NCBI GenBank assembly: GCA_934418295.1
Contig: CAKRWZ010000008.1
Coordinates: forward strand, 1-35,457
DNA: 35,457 nt
Direction of reading: 5' to 3'
DNA from: an uncultured Mediterraneibacter sp.
GTDB taxonomy: Bacteria; Bacillota; Clostridia; Lachnospirales; Lachnospiraceae
Position 1 is the stretch's first letter. Every line of letters begins with the position of its first letter. The notes under the pieces are model-generated. The model saw nothing but the letters and a program-made list of their open reading frames with translations, was not told where the DNA came from and ran no database searches. The position numbers and the translations under genes are program-made. Positions 1 to 7,339 of this stretch are shown here, piece by piece.

Positions 1-173
1 ACTCGCGAAGCGCGTTTTATCGCTGTTGCCAAGTATACGACAAAAATGCGGCATGCTTGCATGTCAGCATTTGACGACCGCAGATCAGCGGATAAAACTC
101 GCGAAGCGCGTTTTATCGCTGTTGCCAAGTATACGACAAAAATGCGGCATGCTTGCATGTCAGCATTTGACGA
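1..173. repeat. Two tandem copies of a 96-bp direct repeat with two hairpins per unit
   Basis: Bases 1-77 recur exactly at 97-173, a period of 96 bp. The window starts inside the first copy, so more copies may lie upstream. Each unit can form two hairpins. One, complete at 91-117, has GATAAAA and TTTTATC arms around a CGCG-aag-CGCG core. The other, at 44-72 and again at 140-168, has nested arms AAATGC/GCATTT and CATGC/GCATG. The second copy ends 1-2 bases before the ribosome site of the DeoR-family gene. The structure resembles a REP- or MITE-like intergenic repeat. No transposase or target duplication is visible, so the class is unassigned. Confidence 0.85.
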
Positions 174-186
174 AAGGAAAGAACCG

Positions 187-951
187 ATGAAAAAACAGAG
201 ACAGGACGAGATCGTCCGTATGCTGACAGAAAATCGTATGTTAAAAGCCGGAGATTTAATGGAACATTTCGGCGTGTCCATGGAAACCATACGACGGGAT
301 CTGGAAGAGCTGGAAAGGGAAGGATATCTTACCCGGACGCATGGCGGTGCGGTGACAAAAGCGATGCACGGGCTGGAGCCCTCCTACACCTTTCGGGAGG
401 TTAAAAACTATGCGCAGAAGATCGCCATCGGACGTGAAGCGGCAAAATTGGTTGAAGACGGGGATACGATCATCATCGATTTGGGAACGACAACTTTGGA
501 AATGGCGAAATTTTTACATAAACGAAAGAATCTGACGGTCTTTACCAATGCAGTACAGATCGCCATTGAATTGGTGAAGAATCCGGAGATGAAAGTGATC
601 CTGATCGGCGGTAATCTGAGGCCGGGAGAGTTGGCCACGTCCGGCTTTTTGGCGGAAGATATCGTAGACCACTTTTACGTGGACAAAGCATTCCTGGGGA
701 TCGGCGGACTGACGCTGGAGATGGGGATCGGCGATTACAAAATGGATGAAGGAAATCTGCGGCGCCATTTTGTGGAGCATGCGCAGAAAGTGATCGCATT
801 GGCAGATTACAGCAAGTTAGGTGTGAAGACCTTAAACAGGACTTGCGGGATTGAAAGAGTAGATGTGTTGGTGACGGATGAAGATGCAGATAAAAAGATC
901 CTGAGTGCTTTGCGAAAAAAGAACGTAAAGGTGATCGTTGCAGAAAAATAG
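187..951 (+). CDS. DeoR/GlpR-family transcriptional regulator
   Basis: A 254-residue protein with the usual DeoR layout and length. The N-terminal winged helix-turn-helix (about residues 5-55) contains the family pattern VSMETIRRDLEELEREGYL. A C-terminal sugar-phosphate-sensing domain follows (about 75-235), with a typical DTIIIDLGTTTLEMA stretch. ATG 187 is chosen because AAAGGAAAG lies 8 bases upstream. The frame is open back to 46, but that extension is encoded by the 96-bp repeats and has no ribosome site. The gene stands just upstream of GlpAB-like oxidoreductases, so it is probably their repressor with a phosphorylated sugar or glycerol-phosphate effector. That effector is inferred from the family. 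A terminator at 1114-1142 separates it from those genes. Confidence 0.9.
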   Translation: MKKQRQDEIVRMLTENRMLKAGDLMEHFGVSMETIRRDLEELEREGYLTRTHGGAVTKAMHGLEPSYTFREVKNYAQKIAIGREAAKLVEDGDTIIIDLGTTTLEMAKFLHKRKNLTVFTNAVQIAIELVKNPEMKVILIGGNLRPGELATSGFLAEDIVDHFYVDKAFLGIGGLTLEMGIGDYKMDEGNLRRHFVEHAQKVIALADYSKLGVKTLNRTCGIERVDVLVTDEDADKKILSALRKKNVKVIVAEK

Positions 952-1003
952 GCCCCAAAATGGGGTGAAGAAAAGTAGGCCCAAAAAATTGGGTAAAGAA
1001 AAG
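949..1003 (+). repeat. Imperfect 27/28-bp tandem repeat with short hairpins
   Basis: The stop codon region of the DeoR gene begins a unit (949-975) that recurs imperfectly at 976-1003. Each unit starts with TAG, holds a short hairpin (CCCC-AAAAT-GGGG in unit 1, CCC-AAAAAATT-GGG in unit 2) and ends in AAGAAAAG or similar. No T-run follows either hairpin, so they are not standard terminators. Confidence 0.6.
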
Positions 1004-1113
1004 TAGAAAAACAGGAAAAATTTATGAAAAACCGCTAAAATCCGGTGAAATCGAGATGTGGAGAAACGAAAAATACTCCACAAAATTTACGGAGACGTTT
1101 GGAGTGTTTACAG

Positions 1114-1142
1114 AAAGAGTCCGCGAAAGAGGGCTCTTTTTT
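1114..1142 (+). terminator. Rho-independent terminator after the DeoR gene
   Basis: Nine-base-pair stem AAAGAGTCC (1114-1122) with GGGCTCTTT (1131-1139), including one T-G pair, an 8-base loop and a T-run to 1142. It lies about 160 bases after the regulator stop and before the promoter at 1258, so it separates the regulator transcript from the oxidoreductase operon. Confidence 0.75.
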
Positions 1143-1257
1143 CGGTTTTATTGAAGAAAAAGAAAATGTGGGAAAATGTGGAAAAAGCAAGTTTTGCACA
1201 ACCACAAAAAGCGTGAAAAACCACAAAACACTATACATATTTACCAAATATATGGAT

Positions 1258-1286
1258 TTGACACTTGAAAAATATAGTGATAATAT
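1258..1286 (+). promoter_or_regulatory. Sigma-A promoter of the GlpAB-like operon
   Basis: Perfect -35 TTGACA at 1258-1263, a 17-bp spacer and -10 TAATAT at 1281-1286. Transcription would start near 1293, leaving a leader of about 65 bases before the ATG at 1359. Confidence 0.85.
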
Positions 1287-1358
1287 GCAAATACAAACGA
1301 AAAACCACACAAATAAGCAAAATAGAAAATGTAATTGTTTAAAATGGGAGGAAAGGAA

Positions 1359-2798
1359 ATGGCAAAAGCAGATGTTGTAATTATCGGTGCGGGGGCAGTC
1401 GGCTGTGCGATCGCAAGAGAACTGTCGAAGTATCATACAGATGTAATGGTAGTGGATATGCGGGATGATGTGGGAGGAGATGCATCAAAGTCAAACAGTG
1501 CGATCATCCATACCGGCTACGATGCGGCACCGGGGACCTTGGAATCTCAGCTGGTAGTTGCGGCGAATCCTATGTATGACCAGCTGACGAAAGAACTGGA
1601 TGTTCCTTTTGAGCGGATCGGAGCGATCCTGCCGGCGTTTACGGAAGAACAGTACGAGAAGCTGCCGGAAATTAAAGAAAAAGCATTCCGCAATCACGTG
1701 TATGATGTGGAATTTTTATCGAAAGAAGAGATCCTGGAGAAAGAACCAAACCTGAATCCGGAAGTCAAAGGCGGATTGTATATCCCGAGGGAAAGCATTA
1801 TCGATCCCTTTATCCTGGTACAGGCGCTGGCAGAGAATGCCTGCGAAAACGGGGCCAGATTTTCATTGAATACAAAAGTGACCGGGATCACGGTCAAAGA
1901 AGGAAAGGTAAAGGCAGTGGAGACCACTGCAGGAACGATCGAGACAGATTATGTCATAAATGCAGCGGCCCTGCACTGCGATGAGATCGCGGAAATGGTC
2001 GGGAAAGCAGACTATTATGTACAGGCAAGAAGAGGACAGTTTTATATCTTGGATAAAAATACTTCTTGCAAGGTACAAAATATCGTACTTCCGATCCCCA
2101 CAAAGGTTACAAAAGGAAAACTGATGGCACCGACCATTCACGGAAACATGCTGGTGGGACCGACGGCGGAGGATCTGGACGATAAAGTAGATGTTTCCAC
2201 GACGAAAGAAGGATTGGACAGCATTATGGCAGATGTGAGAAAAATGATTCCGGGAGTAAACATAAAGGATACCATTACCCAGTACAGCGGCCTGCGTCCG
2301 AACCGAAAACCGGAAGGACTCCATGTGGATGTCTACGATGATCTGAAAGGCTATGTGAATATTTCCGGTGTGCGATCCACCGGCCTGACTCTTTGTGTGG
2401 CTATGGGAAAATATATTGCAGAACAGCTGAAACAGTGTGGGATGGAATTGAATCTGAAGACGGATTTTAAAGCAAAAAGAGAAGGGATTCCTTGTTTCCG
2501 GGAAATGACGCCTGAAGAAAAAGAAGCGATCATCGAGAAAAATCCGTTGTACGGAACCATCGTCTGTCGTTGTGAAACGGTGACAGAAGGTGAGATCGTC
2601 GATGCGATCCGCCGGCCTTTGGGAGCCAGAACGGTGGATGCAGTCAAAAGAAGGGTGCGTGCCGGCATGGGAAGGTGCCAGAGTGGTTTCTGCGGACCGA
2701 AGGTGATCGAGATCCTCTCCAGAGAGCTGGGAGTGGAGCCTTATGAGATCGATAAAAACTTAAAAGGCTCTTATGTGGTGACAGGAGCTGTAAAATAA
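1359..2798 (+). CDS. FAD-dependent glycerol-3-phosphate dehydrogenase-like oxidoreductase (GlpA type, BFD domain)
   Basis: A 479-residue flavoprotein. The N-terminal FAD-binding Rossmann motif VVIIGAGAVGCAIARELS (about residues 6-23) starts a DAO-type fold. A C-terminal BFD-like [2Fe-2S] domain carries C403, C405, C440 and C445 in the CxC...CxxxxC pattern. Homologues are annotated as anaerobic glycerol-3-phosphate dehydrogenase or L-2-hydroxyglutarate oxidase relatives. The companions downstream favour oxidation of glycerol-3-phosphate to dihydroxyacetone phosphate. ATG 1359 is preceded by GGGAGGAAAGG; an in-frame TTG at 1335 has no spaced ribosome site. The gene is first in an operon with a GlpB-like partner 26 bases downstream. 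No glycerol kinase or facilitator is in the window, so the substrate assignment is inferred. Confidence 0.85.
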   Translation: MAKADVVIIGAGAVGCAIARELSKYHTDVMVVDMRDDVGGDASKSNSAIIHTGYDAAPGTLESQLVVAANPMYDQLTKELDVPFERIGAILPAFTEEQYEKLPEIKEKAFRNHVYDVEFLSKEEILEKEPNLNPEVKGGLYIPRESIIDPFILVQALAENACENGARFSLNTKVTGITVKEGKVKAVETTAGTIETDYVINAAALHCDEIAEMVGKADYYVQARRGQFYILDKNTSCKVQNIVLPIPTKVTKGKLMAPTIHGNMLVGPTAEDLDDKVDVSTTKEGLDSIMADVRKMIPGVNIKDTITQYSGLRPNRKPEGLHVDVYDDLKGYVNISGVRSTGLTLCVAMGKYIAEQLKQCGMELNLKTDFKAKREGIPCFREMTPEEKEAIIEKNPLYGTIVCRCETVTEGEIVDAIRRPLGARTVDAVKRRVRAGMGRCQSGFCGPKVIEILSRELGVEPYEIDKNLKGSYVVTGAVK

Positions 2799-2824
2799 AT
2801 TTGTTTCTGAAAGGAAGGAAAGAG

Positions 2825-4090
2825 ATGTTAGAGATAAAATGTGATGTGGCGATCATCGGGGGCGGTCCGGCCGGTTTGTCTGCTGCGGTTGCCGCAAAAA
2901 AACAGGGAGCGGAAAAGGTTTTGATCATTGAGAGGGATGAAAGTCTGGGCGGGATCCTCCAGCAGTGTATCCATCCGGGATTCGGGTTGAAATATTTTAA
3001 AGAGGAGCTGACCGGTCCGGAGTATTTTGGAAGATTTGTGCAGGAAGCCAAAGAATTAGGAGCAGAAGCGCTTCTGAATTCTATGGTTTTGGAGGTAGAC
3101 CACGAAGCAGGCACGGTGGTTTGTGTGAATAAAGAGCATGGTTACACGAAAGTAAAGGCGAAAAGCATCGTGTTGGCCATGGGGTGCAGAGAACGTACCC
3201 GGGCCAATATCATGATCCCGGGAAGCCGCCCGGCCGGAGTCTATACGGCAGGCTCAGCCCAGAGACTGATCAACCGGCAGAATCAGATGGTGGGACGAAA
3301 TGTGGTGATCCTCGGTTCCGGTGATATCGGGATGATCATGGCAAGAAGAATGACACTGGAAGGGGCAAAGGTGCTGGCGGTGATTGAAATCATGGATTAT
3401 CTGGCCGGATTGACCCGGAACAAAGTACAGTGTCTGGACGACTTCGGGATCCCGCTGAAACTGTCCCATACGATCACGGAAATAGATGGTTTCCAGAGAG
3501 TGGAAGGCGTAAAAGTCTGTCAGGTAGATGAAAAGAAAAATCCGATCCCGGAAACGGAAGAATACATTCCCTGCGATACATTGCTTCTGTCGGTGGGACT
3601 TCTTCCGGAAAACGAGTTGACGAAGAAAGCTTCCATCGAAATTTCTCCAATCACCAACGGACCGATCCTGAATCAGTACATGCAGACGTCTGCAGAAAAC
3701 GTGTTTGCCTGCGGAAATGTAGTGCATGTAAACGATCTGGTGGACAATGTGACAGAAGAAAGCATGCAGGCCGGCAAATATGCGGCGCTTTATGCGGCCG
3801 GAAAATTTCCGAAAGTACGAAAGAAAATCCAGACGGTTACCGGGGAAAATGTACGGTATCTGTGTCCGCAAAAAATCGAACAGACCGAAGAAAACGAAAA
3901 AGTGAGATTGTTTTTCCGGGTAATGCAGCCGGGAGAAAAAGCGACGATCCAGGTGAAATGCGGAGAAAAGATTTTGAGCAGACGAAAAGTGCCGCGGGTA
4001 AATCCGGGCGAAATGGAGTATGCACAGCTGCAGACAGGAGATATTAACGGGGATGAGATCGTTGTGGAAGTGGTAAAGGAGGAAGCGTAA
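2825..4090 (+). CDS. NAD(P)/FAD-dependent oxidoreductase, GlpB-like partner
   Basis: A 421-residue two-dinucleotide-binding flavoprotein. The FAD motif is AIIGGGPAGLSAA (about residues 9-21) and a second NAD motif VILGSGDIGM lies at about 161-170. The sequence GGILQQCIHPGFG (about 42-54) is typical of the subgroup that travels with GlpA-like and DUF1667 proteins. It probably passes electrons between the partner flavoprotein's iron-sulfur cluster and NAD or another carrier. ATG 2825 has AAAGGAAGG upstream; the in-frame TTG at 2801 is not well placed. It is 26 bases after the GlpA-like gene and 1 base before the DUF1667 gene, so translation is probably coupled. Confidence 0.85.
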   Translation: MLEIKCDVAIIGGGPAGLSAAVAAKKQGAEKVLIIERDESLGGILQQCIHPGFGLKYFKEELTGPEYFGRFVQEAKELGAEALLNSMVLEVDHEAGTVVCVNKEHGYTKVKAKSIVLAMGCRERTRANIMIPGSRPAGVYTAGSAQRLINRQNQMVGRNVVILGSGDIGMIMARRMTLEGAKVLAVIEIMDYLAGLTRNKVQCLDDFGIPLKLSHTITEIDGFQRVEGVKVCQVDEKKNPIPETEEYIPCDTLLLSVGLLPENELTKKASIEISPITNGPILNQYMQTSAENVFACGNVVHVNDLVDNVTEESMQAGKYAALYAAGKFPKVRKKIQTVTGENVRYLCPQKIEQTEENEKVRLFFRVMQPGEKATIQVKCGEKILSRRKVPRVNPGEMEYAQLQTGDINGDEIVVEVVKEEA

Positions 4091-4091
4091 G

Positions 4092-4451
4092 ATGGAAAAG
4101 ACAATTATTTGTACTATTTGCCCGATGGGATGCAGGATCCGTGTGGTCGGAGAGGGAGAGAACATCCTTTCCATGGACGGGTATACCTGTAACAGGGGCA
4201 TGGAATATGGAAAGACAGAGTTTTTACATCCGGTCCGGATCCTGACTTCTACGGTAAAAACAGATCAGAAAAAAACGCCGCTGCTTCCGGTGAGATCTGA
4301 ACAGCCGCTTCCGAAAGAACGATTGTTTGACTGCATGGAAGAAATCCGGAAAGTGGTGGTACATGGCCCGGTCAAACGTCACGATGTGGTGATCGAAAAT
4401 GTGTGTGGCACAGGGGTCAACATTGTGGCAACGGGAGAGCTGAAACAGTAG
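4092..4451 (+). CDS. DUF1667 cysteine-rich protein, companion of GlpAB-like dehydrogenase
   Basis: A 119-residue protein beginning one base after the preceding stop codon. Its N-terminus has ICTICPMGCRI with C7, C10 and C14, and a fourth cysteine, C33, lies in GYTCNRG. The pattern resembles the [4Fe-4S] site at the start of molybdopterin oxidoreductases, so an electron-transfer role is likely. DUF1667 proteins regularly follow this pair of oxidoreductases in anaerobic Firmicutes and Thermotogae, where the trio is taken as a soluble glycerol-3-phosphate dehydrogenase complex. Cluster binding itself is inferred from the cysteines. Confidence 0.85.
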   Translation: MEKTIICTICPMGCRIRVVGEGENILSMDGYTCNRGMEYGKTEFLHPVRILTSTVKTDQKKTPLLPVRSEQPLPKERLFDCMEEIRKVVVHGPVKRHDVVIENVCGTGVNIVATGELKQ

Positions 4452-4484
4452 AGAGAAGCAAAGTCGAAAATCGGAGGGAAAAAG

Positions 4485-6020
4485 ATGAAGATTTTGATCG
4501 GGGCACTGGCTCATGAAACCAACTCTTTTTGTGCGGAAACGATTTCCTTTGACGCGTGGATGAAAAACGGGTATCGGGAAGGGGAAGAGGTACGGGAGAA
4601 GTATGAAAACCATCCCCATGCCATAGGCGGGATGCTGCAGGCTTTGGAGGAAGAAAAGGAGACGCCGGAAATCGTGTTTGGTGCAGACGTGACAAGGCCG
4701 GATCTGAGCGGCGGGATCGTAGATCAGAAGGTGTGGGATCTCTTTTTAGAGAAGATGATGGAAAAACTGCATGTCTGCGGTCCGGTGGACGGGATCCTTT
4801 TATCTTTCCACGGCGCCATGCAGACCACCGGTTTTGACGACCCGGAAGGAGAGGCGGTGAGACGTCTGCGGCAGGCCGCGGGAACGAGTACCGTCCTATC
4901 CGTATCGACGGATCTGCACGCTTACATTTCAGATCTTTTAGTGGAAAATGCAGATTTTATCTGCGGATATCATACCTATCCCCACGTAGATCAACAGGAA
5001 ACCGGTTACCGGGCAGCAAAACTTTTACTGGAAAGACTGAAGGGAAAACATTGGAAGCTCTTGAAAATCCGGATCCCGATGATTGTTCCGCCATCGGTGT
5101 ACTCTACATTGGAGGGCTCCTTTCGGGAGTTGATGGAAGAGGGAAAATCTTATGTAAAAGACGGGAAAATACGGGATTTCAGTATTTATCAGATGCAGCC
5201 CTGGCTGGATATCAAAACCGGCGGATCTTCGGTGGTGGTGATCGGTGACCGGGAAACGGAAATGCGCAGCGTGGCAGAAAAACTGGCCGGCAGACTTCTG
5301 GAACTTCGGCAAGTGATGCGTCCGGATCAAAGAAGTATCGAGGAAGTGCTGCAGATCGCAGAAAAAAACCAGGGGAAAAAACCGGTAGTGCTGGTGGACT
5401 GTGCAGACTCCCAAAATGCGGGAGCTTCCGGAGACAGCGCAGAGGTGGCGATACAGATTTTAGAGAGACACCCGGGGCTTCGGAGTGCCATTGCAGTAAA
5501 TGATGCGGATGCCGTGGCAAAAGCTTTTGAGACCGATGTCGGAAAGAAAGCGTTTTTCCGGTTGGGAGGAACCATTGATGCCGGCCTGCGTCCGCTGGAG
5601 GCGGAAGGTTATGTGCGTTCTCTCCATGACGGCGTATTTTTGGCGGAAGGCCCTGCGTATCGGGGAATGGAGTTTCATTTGGGTAAAACAGCAGTGATCC
5701 GCTTTGGCAGATTGGACGTATTGGCATGTGAAAGGATCGTGGTGCCTGGAGATCCGCAGTTGTACCGTGCCTTTGGAATAGAGCCTACACTGTATGATTT
5801 GGTGGATGTGAAAGCCTGCACGTCTTTCCGGGCAGCTTACACGAAATTTACAGATCAGATTTTTGAAACAGATACTCCGGGAGCGGCCGCAGTCAATCTG
5901 AAAAGACTGCCTTATCAAAAGCTCTCCAGAGAGGAATTCTGGCCCTGGAATACATTGAAAGATTATAAAATCCATGAGACGATCTGGGGATGGGAGTCAA
6001 GAAAAGAAGCAGAAGATTGA
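4485..6020 (+). CDS. M81 family metallopeptidase (MlrC / microcystinase C-like)
   Basis: A 511-residue protein matching the M81/DUF1485 layout. The N-terminal domain has H10-E11 in GALAHETNSF, H109-G110 in LSFHGAM, D143 and H145 in TDLHAYIS, and H163, H167, D169 in GYHTYPHVDQQETG. The D/H residues are the likely zinc ligands. The C-terminal domain begins near residue 297 with VLVDCADSQNAGASGDS. MlrC cleaves linear microcystin products, but most relatives have unknown substrates, so only a metal-dependent amidohydrolase or peptidase role is supported. The start has GGAGGGAAAAAG upstream. It lies 33 bases after the DUF1667 gene with no terminator between, so it probably belongs to the same operon. 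Confidence 0.85.
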   Translation: MKILIGALAHETNSFCAETISFDAWMKNGYREGEEVREKYENHPHAIGGMLQALEEEKETPEIVFGADVTRPDLSGGIVDQKVWDLFLEKMMEKLHVCGPVDGILLSFHGAMQTTGFDDPEGEAVRRLRQAAGTSTVLSVSTDLHAYISDLLVENADFICGYHTYPHVDQQETGYRAAKLLLERLKGKHWKLLKIRIPMIVPPSVYSTLEGSFRELMEEGKSYVKDGKIRDFSIYQMQPWLDIKTGGSSVVVIGDRETEMRSVAEKLAGRLLELRQVMRPDQRSIEEVLQIAEKNQGKKPVVLVDCADSQNAGASGDSAEVAIQILERHPGLRSAIAVNDADAVAKAFETDVGKKAFFRLGGTIDAGLRPLEAEGYVRSLHDGVFLAEGPAYRGMEFHLGKTAVIRFGRLDVLACERIVVPGDPQLYRAFGIEPTLYDLVDVKACTSFRAAYTKFTDQIFETDTPGAAAVNLKRLPYQKLSREEFWPWNTLKDYKIHETIWGWESRKEAED

Positions 6021-6045
6021 CAAGAAATTGGAAATAGTTTATTCT
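6017..6045 (+). promoter_or_regulatory. Sigma-A promoter of the Nudix gene
   Basis: TTGACA at 6017-6022, a 17-bp spacer and TATTCT at 6040-6045. The -35 box overlaps the stop codon of the M81 gene. Transcription would start near 6052, 24 bases before the Nudix ATG. Confidence 0.75.
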
Positions 6046-6075
6046 TTACCCAGAAAAACAACTGGAGATGAGAGT

Positions 6076-6636
6076 ATGGACGAACAAATCAAAAGAACCG
6101 GGCGAAATTTAAAATACACGGGATCTGTTCTGGAAATTTATCAGGATCATATGGCATTTGCCAACGGAAATACAGAAGATTGGGATTTTGTACATCACAA
6201 TGGGGCGGCGGCCGTGGTACCGGTGCTGGAAAACGGGAACATTCTGATGGTACGGCAGTACAGAAGCGCATTGGATCGATATACCTGGGAAATACCGGCA
6301 GGGAAGCTGGATACTCCGGAAGAATCCGGACTTGTATGTGCCACCCGTGAGCTGGAAGAAGAGACGGGATATAAAAGTGACCAGTTGGAGCTTTTGATCA
6401 CGATCCGCACCAGTGTGGCATTGTCCGATGAGAGAATCGAGATCTATGTTGCCAAAGATCTGGTAAAAACGGCTCAGCATCTGGATGAAAACGAATTTGT
6501 GGACGTAAAAGAGTTTACGCTGGATGAGCTGAAAGATATGATCTTAAAGCAGGAGATCGAAGATTCCAAGACGATTTCTGCACTGATGTCGTACATAGTA
6601 AAATACAAATACCAAGGCTGGAAACTGGAGTGGTAA
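6076..6636 (+). CDS. Nudix hydrolase, ADP-ribose pyrophosphatase-like
   Basis: A 186-residue protein with the NudF layout. A short N-terminal strand region precedes the Nudix box at about residues 75-100, where PAGKLD and RELEEETGY are clear. The box has one residue more between the first glycine and RE than the classical 23-residue signature. The family hydrolyses ADP-ribose to AMP and ribose-5-phosphate using Mg2+. ATG 6076 has GGAG 8 bases upstream; the frame is open back to 5974 but that part overlaps the M81 gene and the promoter. In Bacillus a nudF gene is also near spoIIM, which supports both calls here. Confidence 0.88.
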   Translation: MDEQIKRTGRNLKYTGSVLEIYQDHMAFANGNTEDWDFVHHNGAAAVVPVLENGNILMVRQYRSALDRYTWEIPAGKLDTPEESGLVCATRELEEETGYKSDQLELLITIRTSVALSDERIEIYVAKDLVKTAQHLDENEFVDVKEFTLDELKDMILKQEIEDSKTISALMSYIVKYKYQGWKLEW

Positions 6637-6738
6637 GATCCGTAAGTTCCTGTGCATAATAAAACCTTCTTCACAATATATTGTCATAAAAGCGGCCGAG
6701 CTTTAAAGGTACAATAGATGTGAAGGAGGTTTTTGTTT

Positions 6739-7284
6739 TTGAGGCTGTTGACGGGGAAACGGATTTTGACAGTGGTGTTTTTTCTGGGTGTGCTGACGGG
6801 GGTTCTGCTGACCAATCTGATCACCAGATCTTATATAGTAGAAAACGGGATTTTTAATGCTTTTTTTCTCACGGATCTGAGAAATGTGAAGATCGACGGG
6901 ATCAATTATTTCCTGTATCTTTTGAAAGTGAGACTGGCGCCGCTGGGCGTTATGCTGGTGGCAGCCATGGCAGGCTGGAGACGTGCGGCTTCTGTGGGAT
7001 GCGTGGGATGGTTTGGAATGCAGACAGGTGTTTTTCTGACGGCTGCAGTGATGCAGATGGGAGGAAAAGGATTGCTGTTAGGGATGCTTATGATGGTGCC
7101 GCAGATGCCCTTTTATCTGTTGGGGTATCTGGTGCTTTTGTGGACGTTTTACGGGGCGCCCTCCGTCAGCTGGAGCCTTCCAAAGGTGTTGTTTACGGTT
7201 GTGACATTTTGCGTAGGGTTTCTGTTGGAAATTTATGTGAATCCCATGCTCTTGAAAGCGTGTCTCGGGCATCTGAAACTTTAA
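6739..7284 (+). CDS. spoIIM: Stage II sporulation protein M-like membrane protein
   Basis: About 181 residues and very hydrophobic, with five or so predicted transmembrane segments (near residues 8-27, 57-73, 83-103, 108-132 and 150-170). The ending with a conserved NPMLLK motif fits SpoIIM. In Bacillus SpoIIM works with SpoIID and SpoIIP in septal peptidoglycan degradation during engulfment. The start is TTG 6739, with GGAGG at 6725-6729 giving 9 bases of spacing; TTG 6733 is only 3 bases away and less likely. Position just after a NudF-like gene matches the Bacillus gene order. The gene is convergent with the SpoVB-like gene. Confidence 0.78.
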   Translation: MRLLTGKRILTVVFFLGVLTGVLLTNLITRSYIVENGIFNAFFLTDLRNVKIDGINYFLYLLKVRLAPLGVMLVAAMAGWRRAASVGCVGWFGMQTGVFLTAAVMQMGGKGLLLGMLMMVPQMPFYLLGYLVLLWTFYGAPSVSWSLPKVLFTVVTFCVGFLLEIYVNPMLLKACLGHLKL

Positions 7285-7300
7285 GAGAAGTTAGTTTCAG
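7273..7300. terminator. Inverted repeat between convergent genes, possible weak terminator
   Basis: Perfect 8-bp arms CTGAAACT (7273-7280) and AGTTTCAG (7293-7300) flank the SpoIIM stop codon. No T-run follows directly on either strand, so termination is uncertain. Confidence 0.4.
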
Positions 7301-7339
7301 GCAATCCGATTTTCAAATAATCTGGGATTCAGACAATTT

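Larger units (their letters stand above)
1057..1309. promoter_or_regulatory. Cluster of CCACA/TGTGG motifs, candidate operator array
   Basis: Seven CCACA or TGTGG pentamers lie in about 250 bp. TGTGG starts at 1057, 1167 and 1177; CCACA starts at 1078, 1202, 1221 and 1305. Three CCACA copies extend to CCACAAAA. Two TGTGG copies form a perfect tandem of GAAAATGTGG (1162-1181). The cluster surrounds the promoter at 1258-1286. The spacer 952-1358 contains no gene that I can support. Binding by the adjacent DeoR-family regulator is inference. A second, less frequent motif, AAACGAAAAA, occurs at 1064 and 1295. Confidence 0.4.

Noticed and set aside
46..186. N-terminal extension of the DeoR-family gene
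   Set aside because: It is encoded by the 96-bp repeats, duplicates a short peptide, and has no ribosome site. The family-like N-terminus and AAAGGAAAG site support ATG 187.
3254..4201. Minus-strand open frame antisense to the GlpB-like and DUF1667 genes
   Set aside because: The peptide is rich in His, Phe and Cys with no recognisable domain, and it lies wholly within real genes. It is a codon-bias shadow.
6681..6715. Sigma-E-type promoter for the SpoIIM-like gene
   Set aside because: TCATAAA (6684-6690) and GGTACAAT (6708-6715) resemble sigma-E boxes, but the 17-base gap is too long for that factor, and a sigma-A reading fails on spacing.
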